From: Setoptus koraiensis | Lineage: Eukaryota > Arthropoda | NCBI GenBank assembly: GCA_048013815.1 | Contig: CM106586.1 | Coordinates: 23,560,001-23,624,000, forward strand | DNA length: 64,000 bases | Direction of reading: 5' to 3' | Part shown: piece after piece, positions 20,413-33,043 of the stretch | How the letters are laid out: every line of letters starts with the position of its first letter | Position numbering within the stretch: the stretch's first letter is position 1 | Translations under genes and position numbers: made by a program | Notes under the pieces: generated by a model | Seen by the model: only the letters and a program-made list of their open reading frames with translations | Databases searched by the model: none | What the model was told of the DNA's origin: nothing

Positions 20413-21124
20413 AGATCAAACTAATTGCGCGGTATCTTGAGGCCAAAATCAGTGGGAGCAAGGCGGTGGACGCTCAAAGCTGCACATCCGAGTCTCGATG
20501 TAATCAAACCTCAATTCGATTTATATCATATTTATATCATATTTGATTTTAAATTATATGCCAGGCGCGCGAATTTCACTTTGCCCGACGATAGCTACTC
20601 AACGCGACGGTATTAATTGTAATTAATTGATTAATTACCATTGAGAGCACAACCATTGCGTTACGTGTCGTTCTCTCAATAGTCGACTCTGCTGAACGAG
20701 CCAACTCGATGACTCGACTTGAAATCGACGACTTTCGACTCGTATGACACGAGCCAGAGAAGATTTTCTAAAAATCTGACCCTGTGACGATGTTGCAAGT
20801 TGCTAGTGGCATGACCTGTGTCACTGCTAGTGACGAGACTCACTTGCACTCCAGTGACTAGAGGGCACTGTCACAAGCTGATGGCACCGCATCAACACTT
20901 CAACTGTTTGCTAACGAAGCGAGAAAAATCTCCGGCAAGTTTGCACACAATTGCATAACTTGTTGCCAGCTTGTCGGTGACGGCGAAAAGTCAGCAATTT
21001 TTATTTCGCCATATCCAGTATCATAATGGCATTATGCGCGTGTTAGAATACAAATTTTTCACAAAATGACCGGTCAGCTCAATAATTGTTGTACGCCAAA
21101 TGTCATGCTATGACAAGGCGCATC
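20413..21124. other. Intergenic DNA, lipase 3' flank
   Basis: I see no gene. The stretch contains a gagac/gactcg-rich part at 20690-20760 and otherwise nothing distinct. Confidence 0.4.
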
Positions 21125-22240
21125 TCCTGTTGTTTGTCCGACAAACTTTGTCGTAAAAGATAAGCGGCTTGTCACTGGCGTGAGAAGATTCTTTGGTCAT
21201 TCTTTGGTCATGCTAACCGACGACTCACAAAGCGAGACAACTGACGAAACTGCAAATTGACCCCTTCGTACCGCATTGGGCAACTTCTTCTGGCCTTCTC
21301 CTTCAGCACACTCTGACTTGCAAGTCTGGCTAGCTGACCGGCTGGGCTAAAAGTGTTGACCGTGCCACCGCCATCGTCACCACTACCAATACTATCACCA
21401 CAACTGTCAACTGCATGCTTGTTATGCAATGTTACGCAACAACAATTCAAACAATTCAAACAACAAGGTAGAAAGATAACAATGATGATGAGCAATATAT
21501 CATTTTAACCGTTTTATGGCCTGATACTGCACCTTCGTTTTTTTGCTTGTGACAACAACTATCTGTACTGTTGTTGCTAGTTGACAATCTCATCACCAAC
21601 TGCAAACAACAACGAGGTGACGAATGTTTGTTCCTGTTGCCAATTACACAATTACGCAATGACGCACCGACACGGTGACATGGCGCAGTTTTGCTGGTTG
21701 AAATTTGAAAAAAAAAAACTGCTGCATTTGTAAAGTGCGCTGTTAATAATAATGATAATAATGTTTTTTCATCTCAGACTATATCGCAAACTGGTGCATG
21801 GTCAATGTCGGCGCCCAAGTGGCGCTAATTAACTGGCGAGTCAAAACTGCTAATTGTTTTGTCACTTGTCATTGAGTTGGCTCGGCCCAGCTACAAATTG
21901 TAAGCATGCAAGATACTGCAACCTTGCAACTGGGCTTATTGCGAGAATCGTCGGACTGCGAGAATTGCTTGCGCAGTCGATGGCCTCTTGCTGGTGACTT
22001 CTTGGCTTCTCTTGAATCATGAGTCTTGATTCAGGACTCGTGAATCAAGAGTCGTGACTTGGTGGTGTGCAAAGTGCAAATGGCACCAACAAGTTGTTGC
22101 CTCTCTGTCCTAATTGGCTCATTTCGGCGATCCAACTAAGACAAAGATGCAACATGTGTCACTCGCACAGACTCAATATCCTCACCCAACTGACATTGTG
22201 TGTTGTTTGGTTAATCTTTGAAAATCAGTTAATTGGTTAG
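21125..22240 (+). repeat. Segmental duplication B, copy 2 (3' of the lipase)
   Basis: Direct copy of 15660-16700. Within the core, differences are few: a 6-bp deletion at about 21365-21375 (the Gly-codon run), scattered transitions and a missing agttggcgtc near the left end. To the right of 21965 the copies diverge; copy 2 carries a private stretch with several gattca/tgaatc words (22013-22060) that forms an imperfect inverted repeat (tcttgattca with tgaatcaaga). The pair brackets the lipase gene, so unequal exchange between copies would delete or duplicate it. Confidence 0.9.
21208..21495 (-). CDS. 95-codon minus-strand frame, partner of 15745-16038
   Basis: Same frame as in copy 1 with GDDGGGT in place of GDYGGGGGT. 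Both keep the hydrophobic start and basic end. Differences in the shared part are Arg/Ser, Ser/Asn, Arg/Gln, Thr/Ser and Gln/Arg. No recognised family. It is recorded because both copies stay open; a neutral explanation is equally possible. Confidence 0.2.
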   Translation of the reverse strand: MLIIIVIFLPCCLNCLNCCCVTLHNKHAVDSCGDSIGSGDDGGGTVNTFSPAGQLARLASQSVLKEKARRSCPMRYEGVNLQFRQLSRFVSRRLA

Positions 22241-23459
22241 TGCTTGAGTTTTACTTAAGTTTTAAGATGCCAGCGAAAAACAGTGCACAAATGCGAGCCA
22301 TGTGCTGCTATAATTAATATTTTTACAGTTCAGTTCTCGTTCGCTTTATGCTGACAACAAGCACTCTTGAGATGATCGCTGTTGTAACTCGCTAGACTCT
22401 AAAAAACTAGAAAATTTTCGGCCCTTCTTAATGCACAGAATAGATTGAAAAAGATTTGAAATTGATTAGAATGCGACCGGACGTCCAGTAAATTAGTGGC
22501 AGTAATTTACTGACTACTTGGCATTGGAATTGCAACGAGAGATAAATTCGACGAAACAGAGTAGTAGCTAGAATTGGTATGAATGCAGTTTGTGCACGCT
22601 AATTTTAGCCGCCATTAGGCTAACAGTGAGCGGGCCGATTGACACTGCCAGCACCAGAACACACCGACAGCCGATTGTCATATGTCACATGTATTAAATG
22701 TCATATTAAATGTCATATTATGTGTCACATAATACGAGGAATGGGTAAATTCAGAGTTTGCGATTTTTTGAAAATCAAAACTCTGGCCAAAGACTGTTCA
22801 ATGTTGTTTTTTGTGATGGTCGCTAGACGGACTTCGGTGAGCAGCGGTTCATGCACGATGCATGGATGTATCATGAGCGGCATATATGAGCTAGTCATTA
22901 GTGACTAATGATTGGCGGATACGACCGACAGGTGAATGGATTGATTTCTGGCACGCAATTTAGCTGGCTTGTTGCTTTGTTTGCATATGGTGGCCAGTTG
23001 AGAGTTGCGGTGGCTGCAATACAGGAAAAGTGTCCGATCGGATCGGAAGGGTTGCTTTTGGCAGCTGCCTGTTAACATGATAACGGGATATAAACAAGCG
23101 ATTGGCCGAATGATTTCAGCAAACTGTTTTAACTCAACGCTGGCCGATACATCGTCGTCAATTTGTGTCGTGTTGGCGCCGTCATGACAGCGCGCTTACG
23201 ACAGCGACCTTACAAGTTGTTAGTGAACGCTAATGGTGCGCTAATCTATCTATTAGCACTGGTCAATAGTGGCGCCGATTGCATAAGATAGACACAGGTA
23301 AGTGCATGTGTGTTTATCATGGTCATCATCATTATCGTTGTGAGTTTTATTGTTACATTTTGTTCGCCTAGCGGCTGTTGTCGGGCATAATATTTCAATT
23401 AGGACCTTATTGGACCTGTTCGTAGTGTGCCCGTTCGAGCGGCTCGAAAAGGGCCGACG

Positions 23460-23525
23460 ATTTGGCAGAGATTTGGCAGAGATTTGGCAGAGATTTGGCA
23501 AAGATTTGGCAAAGATTTGCAAAAA
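23460..23525. repeat. 11-bp minisatellite
   Basis: Unit atttggcagag, later atttggcaaag, about five copies, then decaying into atttgcaaa words. Frames across it are open because the unit has no stop codon. Confidence 0.85.
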
Positions 23526-24339
23526 TTTGCAAATATTTGCCAGACTTGGCCCTATGCAAATGCGCGCAAACGATTCTGTTTTATTTTCATTTGACGGAAG
23601 CTCGCTTTGGGCATCGTTGCAAGGTCCGTGCAGCGTCGCCATAATCGCCTATGGGCCATATCTGTTCGTCTTCTGTTTGGTGGATATTGTTTGTTGCGCA
23701 AGCAACAAACGCCAAGCCAGTTATTGCCGAACGCAGCTTGTTAAGCGGCCGTAAACTGGCTCAACTGGCTCAACTGGCTCAGCCGGTGAGCGCGAAACCG
23801 GCAACTGCAACCATCAGCTGACACTAGAAAAACAATATGCTAATAAGCCACTTGCTGAATCACTGTTGGCGCTTGTTAGGCCAACACTAGCAACAATGAC
23901 CGTTAACATTGACCATCACTCTCTAATGGAGAGTCTCTAGTCCGTGCCGAGCTCCGTCCGAGCTAGTCTGTAGCGGACTCCGGCCCGTTGCTCGGGCGCA
24001 CTCGGACAGAGCGACACACAGTCACGGGACGGTCGAGACAGACAACGGCGGATTATCCGCAGCCGGCAGCCCGACACACAAGCCAAGCTGGCACAGGTAG
24101 CGGCCAGTTAGCGGGCGAGCCCGGCCAATGCAAATCGGTGATGAATTTGCTGTTAGCAATCGCTGCTGCTGCTGCTGCTAATTAGACAATGCAAGACACA
24201 CAGTGATTTCGATAAGTATGTGCGTGTGCTCAATTTGATTGCGTCATTAATCATGTGGTGCAGTGTCGGACAACTGTCAACAGTGTTTGTAACTACAAAT
24301 TGCAACTGTACAAACACTCGTTGGAGCTAGGTGGCGCTG

Positions 24340-24431
24340 CCACTGCTCGCTCTTTCTGGCCACTGCTCGCCGTTGCTGGCCACTGCTCGCCGTTACTGGC
24401 CACTGCTCACTGTTGCTGGCCACTGCACTGG
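24340..24431. repeat. 20-bp minisatellite
   Basis: Unit ccactgctcgccgttgctgg with small changes, four full copies and a partial fifth. Confidence 0.85.
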
Positions 24432-24548
24432 CAACACGGCACCGATAATCCTCAATCAATTCAATTTCTCTGCGGGGGCGCCTAATGAATTTTTTCAGAG
24501 CTTGCCCGAGAGAGCTCACTTGTTGCGCAATGCGCATCACTCTCTTAC

Positions 24549-24622
24549 CTGGTGGCTGCATGCGCTCTCAGAAGCCACAGCTTGCATGCTGACGGCCATC
24601 GGCAAGCGAGTCAGAGCACCAG
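24549..24622 (-). other. Possible internal exon (minus strand)
   Basis: On the minus strand a 74-nt segment is preceded by a pyrimidine-rich acceptor ending tgttttag and followed by a strong donor, cag then gtaagag. Only one of three frames is open, reading GALTRLPMAVSMQAVASES and a few more residues. No family recognised and no partner exons found, so this may be coincidence. Confidence 0.15.
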
Positions 24623-25045
24623 CTAAAACACAAAGCCAACTCGCTGGTTGCCAGCAACCTGTTAATAACAACTCGTTACCGACAACTCGTTAATAACCAC
24701 TCGCTAATAACGCAACAACTCGTAATAACTCGTTGGGGCTTGGGGTGTTTGCGTGTTGTGATTGCGCTCAACAATAATGCTTTTGATAATAACAATTTCT
24801 CTCTGTTGCATCACTTGGCGACCTTGCCGGCCACTGATTATGCAATTTATTATGCACTTATGGTTGCATAATCATTGTGTGTCGGGCTTGCGCCGTTAAG
24901 TCGCAGACAAAAGTGTCGTCGGCGAGCTAGTTGGGCCGGCCGACGCTTGGCAAAAGTGTATTCGCTAATGATGTTAGTGGCGCCAATGTTGTTCGCCGTT
25001 CAAACCATTACTCCACTGATGCGGCCCAGCTGACTGATGTTCCGC

Positions 25046-25136
25046 TGCTTGTTGTTGTTGCTGTTGTTGTCGCTGTTGTTGTCGCTGTTGTTGTTGTCGC
25101 TGATGATGGAGTTGTGGTTGTTGCCTGGTTGCTGTT
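25046..25136. repeat. GTT/GCT/GTC triplet repeat
   Basis: Runs of gttgttgtt with gctgtt and gtcgct, about 90 bp. Frames over it give poly-Leu, poly-Val or Gln-rich nonsense depending on strand. Confidence 0.8.
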
Positions 25137-25783
25137 GCTGGCGCCAGCTGCATGAGCCAGGCCGCGGTTGCAACAACGGCAACAACCACGGCAACCACGA
25201 CGGCAACCAGGCAACCGCACTGCCCACACGCGAACTACATACAACAAACACAACAAACGCAACAAACATAATGAACATAATGAACGCGATAACGTGGCCG
25301 CATCTGATAATTGTGCGCTCAAAGTGTGTCTAATATGTAGATTCATTTTCAATAACGCCGTCTCCTGTTACGTAACGTATCGCCGTAACAAGAGCAACAG
25401 CTGTTGCCCTTACCTTTGCCATACTAATACTATTAGTATGATAGCGCCAATTCTTGCCTGTTAAGCTGTGTGTTTGTATAACAAATTGTTATTTGGCCGT
25501 GCCTGTGTGTCTGTTGGTTAGCTGGTTGGCTCACAAATTTGTAGTGGTCAGTGGCTATACAATGTGATGGTACGATATGATGCGCCAAACAAACAAACAA
25601 CAACAACAACAGAGCATCATCTTGGCGAGATCGGTAGCGCTCGAAGGGCACTGGTGAAAATTGGTGAAAAATAAAGCGGAACAGGGGCGCACAGCTTGAT
25701 AATGGCTTAATTGATGGCCAGCGCATAATTTGTGTGTGTGTTCGCCAGCTCGATTTGCCGGCTCGATTTGTGCCGGCCAAGTG

Positions 25784-25852
25784 GAGCTGTAACTCACCTG
25801 TGTGCTGTTACTGTTTCGCGGCCTGTCAGTTACAGCTCTGGCACAGGTGAGT
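25784..25852. repeat. Overlapping double inverted repeat with CAGGTGAGT arms
   Basis: gagctgtaact (25784-25794) pairs with agttacagctc (25828-25838), and actcacctgtg (25792-25802) pairs with cacaggtgagt (25842-25852). The two 11-nt pairs overlap by 3 nt on the left and sit side by side on the right. The second pair places an E2-box/splice-donor word on both strands. Confidence 0.8.
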
Positions 25853-26329
25853 GGCGTAGCTGGCCGCACTCGGCCAAGCCAATGCGGCACAAGCGAGCTT
25901 TGAGCGACTCTTCCCACTTGTTTGTGCAACAATGACCATAAAGATAATTTATCAGAAGCGGTGATTTACTGGCTGGCGCTGTTTGCTTCCTCTTGTTGTT
26001 GTTAATGCTGTTGTTTTTGCTTGGCGCCATTACCGTTGATTGGCGTACTGGCCGCACCGAGCGCAAATCAATGCAACCAATGAGCGTCGGGTGGCCACTA
26101 TCAATCACGGTCGCATCGCCATGAGCGGCCTCGGCTGGCCGGCCGCACATGCAAGCCATCAGTATATCAAGGTCAATTTGTGGCCATAGTCATACGCTGC
26201 TGCGGCATGCGGCCGCCGTTGCGTCATCGGGCGCGACAGGTGAAGCAGCGCCATATAGCGCGCCACATACTCTAAATACTGCTCACTGCACACTGCACAC
26301 TGCACATGCTCATGATTTGATATAAATAT

Positions 26330-26402
26330 AACATGATATAATAGCAAATAATATAACATTATATAATATAATATTATGTAATATAATATTATGTAATATA
26401 AT
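26330..26402. repeat. AT-rich tandem ataatattatgtaat repeat
   Basis: Repeated aatataatattatgtaat words, about four units, with TTATGTAA embedded. Confidence 0.7.
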
Positions 26403-28268
26403 GAGCAATAAGTATGCCATCATTTATACTGGCCAAGTGTTATTGGTGGCGCTATCTGTTGTTGCATCAAATGTGTTATTGCATCACATGCGTTATTATA
26501 TCAGATGTGTTATGATGCGACCGGCCGTTATGTGGCCATTATCTGGCCGGATCTCGATTGATCTCACTGTGTTGCATATCATGCCACTGGCGCTATGATC
26601 ATCGTGGCCTGATGCGCAACAGATTGCATAATACCATGTTGCAGCGGTGCACGACGAAGCGCGACAAGAGGGCGCTCTCGGCGTATCTAAAGTTGAGAGT
26701 TTCAAGTTGATAGTCGCAAGCTGACAGTCGCAAGTTGAGAGTGTCTCGAGTTTGTCTGGCAACACAAGTTACAAGTTGCGTAACAGAGTGCGCAAACGAA
26801 ACAGTCGCCGATCGCTTAATTAAATGTCACCGCAAACAGCCCGACCACCCGTTGATTGTGATTAGATTAGCTCGTCTAAATTTAGTTGTTGTCAGCTGTG
26901 TTTACTATTGGCCGATGGCTCGTTGAGAACTTCCCAATGACAGAACGAGTTACGCAATATCTGTCAGCTTGTCAGTGAATCGCAATTGAGTGGCCAATGC
27001 AGGTTACTAGTGTAACGGGCGCAACCGCCGATTAACGTTGCTCCCATTCCCGGCCGTTGCAATATTCATGCAATTTAATAAATTTTAAATTTTCGTTAGT
27101 TGAAATTCAAATTTAGTTGTCTCGCCAGTGACAATGTTGTGACTCGGCACAACTCGCAGCAACTCTCGCAGTGCGGGCCGCACAGTGTGCCAATCGAACG
27201 GCAGCTTTTGCCGGCTTCTGGCGACAATTTCTTATCGCTTGTTCAATTTATATTTATATATAAGCCGTGATGGTCATCGCGATAACAGCCTCACGGCCCG
27301 TACTCGCATCCGCCGCTCGCTGCAACCCTCAATTTACCATGCCTCATGTCCCGTGCCTCGTACCCCGTGCCTCGCCGTATAAAATATAGCCGTGTAGGTT
27401 GTTCGAGGCAGCGGACGGTGGATTGTCGAGCCCGAAACTGTCGCTGACACTGTCAGCCTGACAGGGTAGTTTTGTACAGTGTGTTGGTACGAAATTGAAC
27501 TTGTCAAATGCGATTTTGTTTTGTGCAATTGGCAAATTTAAATTCAAACTTCAAAATTGCCTCGGCCGCCAGTGGCGACAACTTGTTTGCGTAACGGTCT
27601 CGGCGGCCAGTTGTCGCTGTTAGTGGCCAACGGAGCCGATGGGAAGAAACGGAGCAAAAAATTGCATGTTGCAGCGCCGGTTTGTCGACGGCACAGTGTG
27701 CATTTTGGCGCTGTCCGGCAGTGTCTGGAATGTGCAGTTTTGTCGACACAATTGCCGACAAAACTGGATTGGTGTTGCTTTTGTGCAACAAGTGTCAGTC
27801 GGAACAGCCGTTCGAGTCGGGCTCGGCAGCGAGCGACTGTGGCAGCAACTGTAGAGTAAACAGGTCACTAACTTAATTAGGAATCAACCCTTTTAGCGAG
27901 CGACATTGGAACGTCGTGCGCCGATTCGTTTCCGAAGCCCGCTCAAGGTTTGCGTTTAGCGGCAACTGGCGACCCTCGGCTGTCCAATGTCGACCATGGA
28001 AGAAAGCAAACAACGCAACGGAAGGAAGGAAGGAAGCCAGCGGCCAGTAAGTCAGTGAGTCAGTGCGCCATTGCGCCATTGCGTCATTGCGTCATTGCGT
28101 CAGTGAGCCAGTGGCCAGGTAAGAGCGGCATGATGCTGGCCAGACACTTTGCAAACACTTGTGGAATGTGCTCCAATTATTGGCTGAGTGGCAAGAGTTA
28201 AGCGGCTGGCAAAGTGAAGCCAGTTTGTAATTTTCGCTGAGTGATGCCCGCTCGCAAGCCGGCGAGCG

Positions 28269-28309
28269 AAGCGGATAAGAGTCTCTCGTCGAGCCGCTCT
28301 TATCCGCTT
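28269..28309. repeat. Perfect 13-nt inverted repeat, 15-nt loop
   Basis: aagcggataagag at 28269-28281 and ctcttatccgctt at 28297-28309. Confidence 0.85.
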
Positions 28310-28398
28310 GTGCCGGCAACCACAACAGACTCTGTTGAACACAGCAACGCAACACCAAAGCAACAGATACGGCGATTAGCGCAAGCCCAACAAACATG

Positions 28399-28445
28399 CC
28401 AGAGAAGCGGCCAGAGAAGCGGCCAGAGAAGCGGCCAGAGAAGCG
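28399..28445. repeat. 12-bp minisatellite
   Basis: Unit ccagagaagcgg, about four copies. Confidence 0.85.
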
Positions 28446-31400
28446 ACTCGGCCGAGAATAAATAATAATCTGGAAATAATGGCCACACTTGAGTGAATAA
28501 ATTGATCCATTTTTATGTGGCCACGAACGTCACGACGCTATTCTCACTTGCGCGCTTGGCCTCGAAATCTCTCTCCCCGCTCGCCCGTCTTGACAACAGC
28601 AACAACAACCTGTTGTTGTCGTTGCTGTCGTTGCTGTTGTTGTTGCTGCCAACAGGCACTCGTCCACAAAACGCTCGCTGGCTCGGGAATCCGGCGAATC
28701 GCTTCTCGAAAATCGCCGCTCGCCCGTTCGTCCGTTCGCGAGCGCAGCGAACGCCGAGGACGCAGCGAACGCAGAGAACGCAGACAGAGCAGAGAACGCA
28801 GAGAACGTAGACAGAGCAGACAGAGCAGAGAAGGCGAGCCGAAACAACGACGCACGCCGGGATTATCCGCTGCGAGCTTATCTTGTTTTGCGCTCACATC
28901 GCTGGCCGAACACGCCGAGATAAGCCAAACAATGATCGCTAATGATTAGCGAATGATGTCAAGCATATTTGATCATCAACTCTCATGCTTGCACTATCTG
29001 GCGCCTTATCTGCCCATCTCAAGGTCGCCGGCCGGCCGCCAGATAAATGCAATCGCTGCAATAATGCGATCGCCGCAATAATGCGATCGCCGCAGTGACG
29101 CGATCGCCGCAATGATACATGCAGGCCAGATAATTTTAGCCGACAAGTGCAATCTTGTTTTATATCATCATTTATATCATCGCACTTATCTGGCGTGCGC
29201 AAGTGCCCGCCTAACATCGTCTTAGTGAGATGAGTGTCGACTCGTCCCACTATCGGCTGCCGCCGTCGTCGGGATAAATCATTAAAATGATTAGATTTTA
29301 ATGATTCCGATGATTCTGATGACGGCCAAGATGAGCAAACATTGGCAACGTTGCCTATGTCTGAAAGAGTGAATTTGAAAGAGTGCATCTGAAAAATTTC
29401 AATGAGCGATGATGCGTGAGTCCGACAATTATTTGCACAGGCTCACCGAGTCAACGCCATTGCTCGGCCATGATCACTTTTACAATCGACGCGGCGCCAC
29501 AAGTTTGCAATCGGCTCACCTGTCGCACTCGTTGGCAAGCGCGTGCTCATTAACATTCACTATCTTTGAAAAGTCGCTATTTTTAGCCGCATAGCCAGCC
29601 GATAATCGGCTGGCTGTCGGGCCTGGCCAGTGCACTCATTATCAGCAGCCGGCCCAAGAGCGAAATGGGCAGAGGGCAAACGGACCGATTGACTCAAATG
29701 AGTCGCTGATTGCTAATCGGCGATCAGTGACCGACGCAAGTGGTCAGTTGATCGACAATCTGGCATTCACAGCGCCTGTTGCCCACGGTTGTGAATAGCG
29801 GACAATTGTCACCGTTATGATTGGCTGTGGTCAAGTTTTGTTTGTCAAGTCACTTGACTCAAGTGACACAACTGACCGACATTAGCGAGCGCTCGTTTCT
29901 CGTTAACTAACTTTTGTTATTTGTTTCCGTTGTTGTTTATCTCATATGAATTATCTGTCGCCGGTCGGTTATTTCTAGCCTCTGGTTTATTTGCAGCTTG
30001 AAGTTTGCAGTTTGCGATTTCCAGTTTCCATTTTCCAGTTTTTTGCCGATTCCTGGCCGAGAAATTCTAGGCCGACGTCACAGCCGGCAAGTGACAGGCG
30101 CCGGATGTGCGAGCTCGGCCAAATATATTGGTCAAACACAAATATGGGTCTGTCTGTATGAATGCGGGTCGCAATCTGATGAGATCGTCTCAAGATTGAG
30201 TGGGCATTGTTGCGGCAATGGTGCCAATTTGCATATCCAGTCAGCATGATAATATTATTAATAGTGATTGATAGTATCGCTATTATCAGTTTGACCGTGA
30301 GCGGGCACAAAAATAAACATGTTAAATAATAGCTGCTGCTGTTGTTGTTGTTGTTGCGCTGATGCTATTAATATTTAAATATTTGCAGCGCTGCATGATG
30401 CTGCTGCCAAACACAAACGTCTTGATATGTCCAATATTTTCAATTTGTGCCGGCCGCCACCTGAGTTGTTGTCGTTGTTGTTGCTGCGACATTGACTCGC
30501 TCACTGGCTCACTCAGGTGGCCGCCATTTCCAAGTGGATATTGCAACAAAGAATTCACATTGAAACAGGCATCATGTTGTCATGGCAACAAATATACATA
30601 TTGCATACACGATTTGCATAATCGATTGCTGCAGCTTGTATCAGCGCCGATCAGTTGATGCTGGCAGCGCAAAACGGCCAGCGACCCAAACAAGACTCTT
30701 CTTTCCAGGAATCTTCTTCATTAGTTGGTCAGCTGGTCAGTGCCAGCTGAATAGTGGTCAGTTGAGTTGATAGCGGTCAGCTGATTGTTTGGTTCGGATA
30801 TTATGCAATGCACAGTGGATATTATGCAATGGGCAGTGGATATTGGTTTGGATTGGGCTGGTCAGCGGATGGATTGCATCAATTGGTCAGCTGGCCGATA
30901 TACTACAAAGTCGATACTGAGATATCGGCGCCAATAGCATGCAAACGGCAACAATTGGTTGCCAGTGTTTGTTTGCGAATACAGTGTTCGCTGTTACTCT
31001 GTTTGCAAGTGACCAATTGCTAACAGCCAAACAGCCAACAGCGGCAGCCGCAGCCGCAACAAGTGGCACTCGGTAGCGTAACAAGGACACTTGATTAATT
31101 GATTGTCTCGCCTTGCGCAACTTACGTAACTTACGTAACTTGCAAATGAATGAAATGAATACAATGAAATCGAGTGGCGAGACGCACAGTGAGGCCAATA
31201 AGACAATAACGAAGAAGAAGACAAACAACAATTGCAACAATCACTACGCGATGCCTGAGACGCCTGAGATGCGTGAGACGCTTGAGACTCTCAAGTTGAG
31301 ATGCTCGAGATGGATATTATGCAACGGAACGCAAGTTGGATGCGGTCAATCGAAGCGGGGCGACCCCTGCCTAGACGCGATTGGACACATATGTTACGCA

Positions 31401-31760
31401 GCAATTGAAGCGGCCGCCAACAACCAACCGACACCAACCAATTAATCAGCCGGCCAACCGGGCAACACCTTGAACCTGGGCTCACCTGTGCGCTTACCTG
31501 TGGCTAACCAACTGTCGACCCAGTGGCGGTGATATTTGCATCCTCGCTTCTTCTCACAAGTCAGTCGAACAGTTGGTCTCAGTCAAACAGTTGGCCAGTT
31601 GGTCTCAGTCAAACAGTTGGCCAGTTGGCCGACAGTTGGCGAGCCTCCGATATCCAGCGGTTGGCACAGTTGCAAAGATTGTAAATAGCAATATTGTGCC
31701 AATCGTTAACTGTTTATGTCGGCGAAGAGCGTTCGAACTCGCGATTCGCGGAACGAGCCA
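28446..31760. other. Gene-poor DNA
   Basis: No gene is supported. Contents are a CAA run followed directly by a GTT run (28590-28650, able to fold back), a cgcagagaacgcagacagag-type array (28755-28825), a gcaataatgcgatcgcc array (29055-29110), and a perfect 14-nt inverted repeat at 30452-30525. Two TTACGTAA copies are adjacent at 31122-31138. Confidence 0.45.
30452..30525. repeat. Perfect 14-nt inverted repeat, 46-nt spacer
   Basis: ggccgccacctgag at 30452-30465 and ctcaggtggccgcc at 30512-30525. Each arm holds a CACCTG/CAGGTG E-box; the spacer includes a gttgtt run. Confidence 0.85.
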
Positions 31761-31761
31761 A

Positions 31762-31838
31762 ACGAAGCCAACAGAAGCCAGAAGAAGCCAGAAGAAGCCA
31801 GAAGAAGCCAGAAGAAGCCAGAAGAAGCCAAACGAAGC
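31762..31838. repeat. 10-bp minisatellite
   Basis: Unit agccagaaga, about seven copies with two variants. With a period not divisible by three and no stop in the unit, every frame stays open, which explains the long overlapping frames here. Confidence 0.9.
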
Positions 31839-32970
31839 CAGAGCGATTTTGTTGGCTGCCGTTTTTGTTGCATATTGCAACGATCGCTGGCGTTGCATAG
31901 GCGAGCCATTGTTGCAATTGGCGCCGAGACGAGTGATGCGCCCAACGATTGTTGTCGTTTATTCTGGGAGCGCGCCCGAAATCCCGATCAGCTGTTCAGT
32001 CGTGCGAAATGAGTAAGACACAACAGAACATCCGGCCATCCGACAAACAAACGAGCGTCGGCCAGCGCGTCTCCAATCGATTGGCCCATTATCGTTGCCC
32101 GATAATCATTTGTCTGATTGAGCGTATAATTGCAGCATGATATTACATAATACATGTATATTATTGCCATGTTGTTGCGATCCTTAATGTTGTGCCGAAC
32201 GACTCGTTGCTGTCGATGGCCGAGTTTAGTCTGAGTTTAGTTTGCAGTTTGTGCATCAGAGGGCCACCCGGCGTCGCCTTTGTGTTGGCCAGTTGGCAAT
32301 CTGGCACCTGGCGGCCGAAACAGGGGTGCGGAGTGCAGACTGCGGGGGCCAGTTGCAAGTTGCAACTTGTCGAGGGGCCACTCAACTAAACTGACCTGCG
32401 AGATTCACAGGCTGTGAAGCTTGTAATTGCGCTCAACCAGCGTCAGCAAGCGAGCGCAGGGTGCCCGGCACAAGAGGGCGCCCCTGGCGAGGCAAGCGTC
32501 GTGTTTCGGGACAATGAACCGGCGGCTTCTAATTAAGACATCCTGTCGCCGCTTGCTCAAATGGTCGAGTCAATTATTGCATTATCTGTGATGCGACGAG
32601 ATGGCGCGTACAGTTATTATTCGGTTGTATTGTATTGACTGCACTGGCTCGCTTATCGGACAATCTGTGGCTGTGTGTCGGCGGATATTTGTAGCTCTCA
32701 GCACTTGGCAGCCTACAAGCGATTACGTAATACGTATGATGCAAGCAAGCGCATGCTAAAACACGGTTGTGCAAACGTTGTATGAGGTGAGCACACAATC
32801 AAATGGCTGCATTCAATACAATACAATTTGCTACGACTGCAGCAAAAGACGTTGATGAAAAAGATGAAAGCAACAGATAAATCATGGCGCTCACATTACG
32901 TAATGCGTCTTGTGTGTATGATTAGCAGCATTATGTATTATTGTGTTATTGTGTTATTGTATTGTTGTGC

Positions 32971-33043
32971 CGTTGTTGTCGGTTGTTGCCGGTTGTTGTC
33001 GGTTGTTGTCGGTTGTTGTTGGCTGTTGTTGGCTGTTGTTGGC
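32971..33043. repeat. 10-bp minisatellite
   Basis: Unit gttgttgtcg with gttgttgccg and gctgttgttg variants, about seven copies. Confidence 0.85.

Larger units (their letters stand above)
22241..24930. other. Start of the gene-poor right half
   Basis: No conserved gene is recognised. Notable contents are an 11-bp minisatellite (23460-23525), a 20-bp minisatellite (24340-24431), a splice-bounded minus-strand open segment (24549-24622), and the first ACAGGTGA word at about 22930. Composition shifts here towards ggccag, ctggcca and cgctc words that then continue to 64 kb. Confidence 0.45.
24931..28400. other. Gene-poor DNA
   Basis: No gene is supported. It includes a GTT triplet region (25046-25136), a composite inverted repeat (25784-25852), AT-rich repeats of ataatattatgtaat type (26330-26402), and a strong perfect inverted repeat at 28269-28309. 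Confidence 0.45.

Noticed and set aside
15660..22240. Duplication B as a transposon pair
   Set aside because: No terminal inverted repeats, target-site duplication, poly(A) end or transposase/reverse transcriptase motif; only two copies visible.
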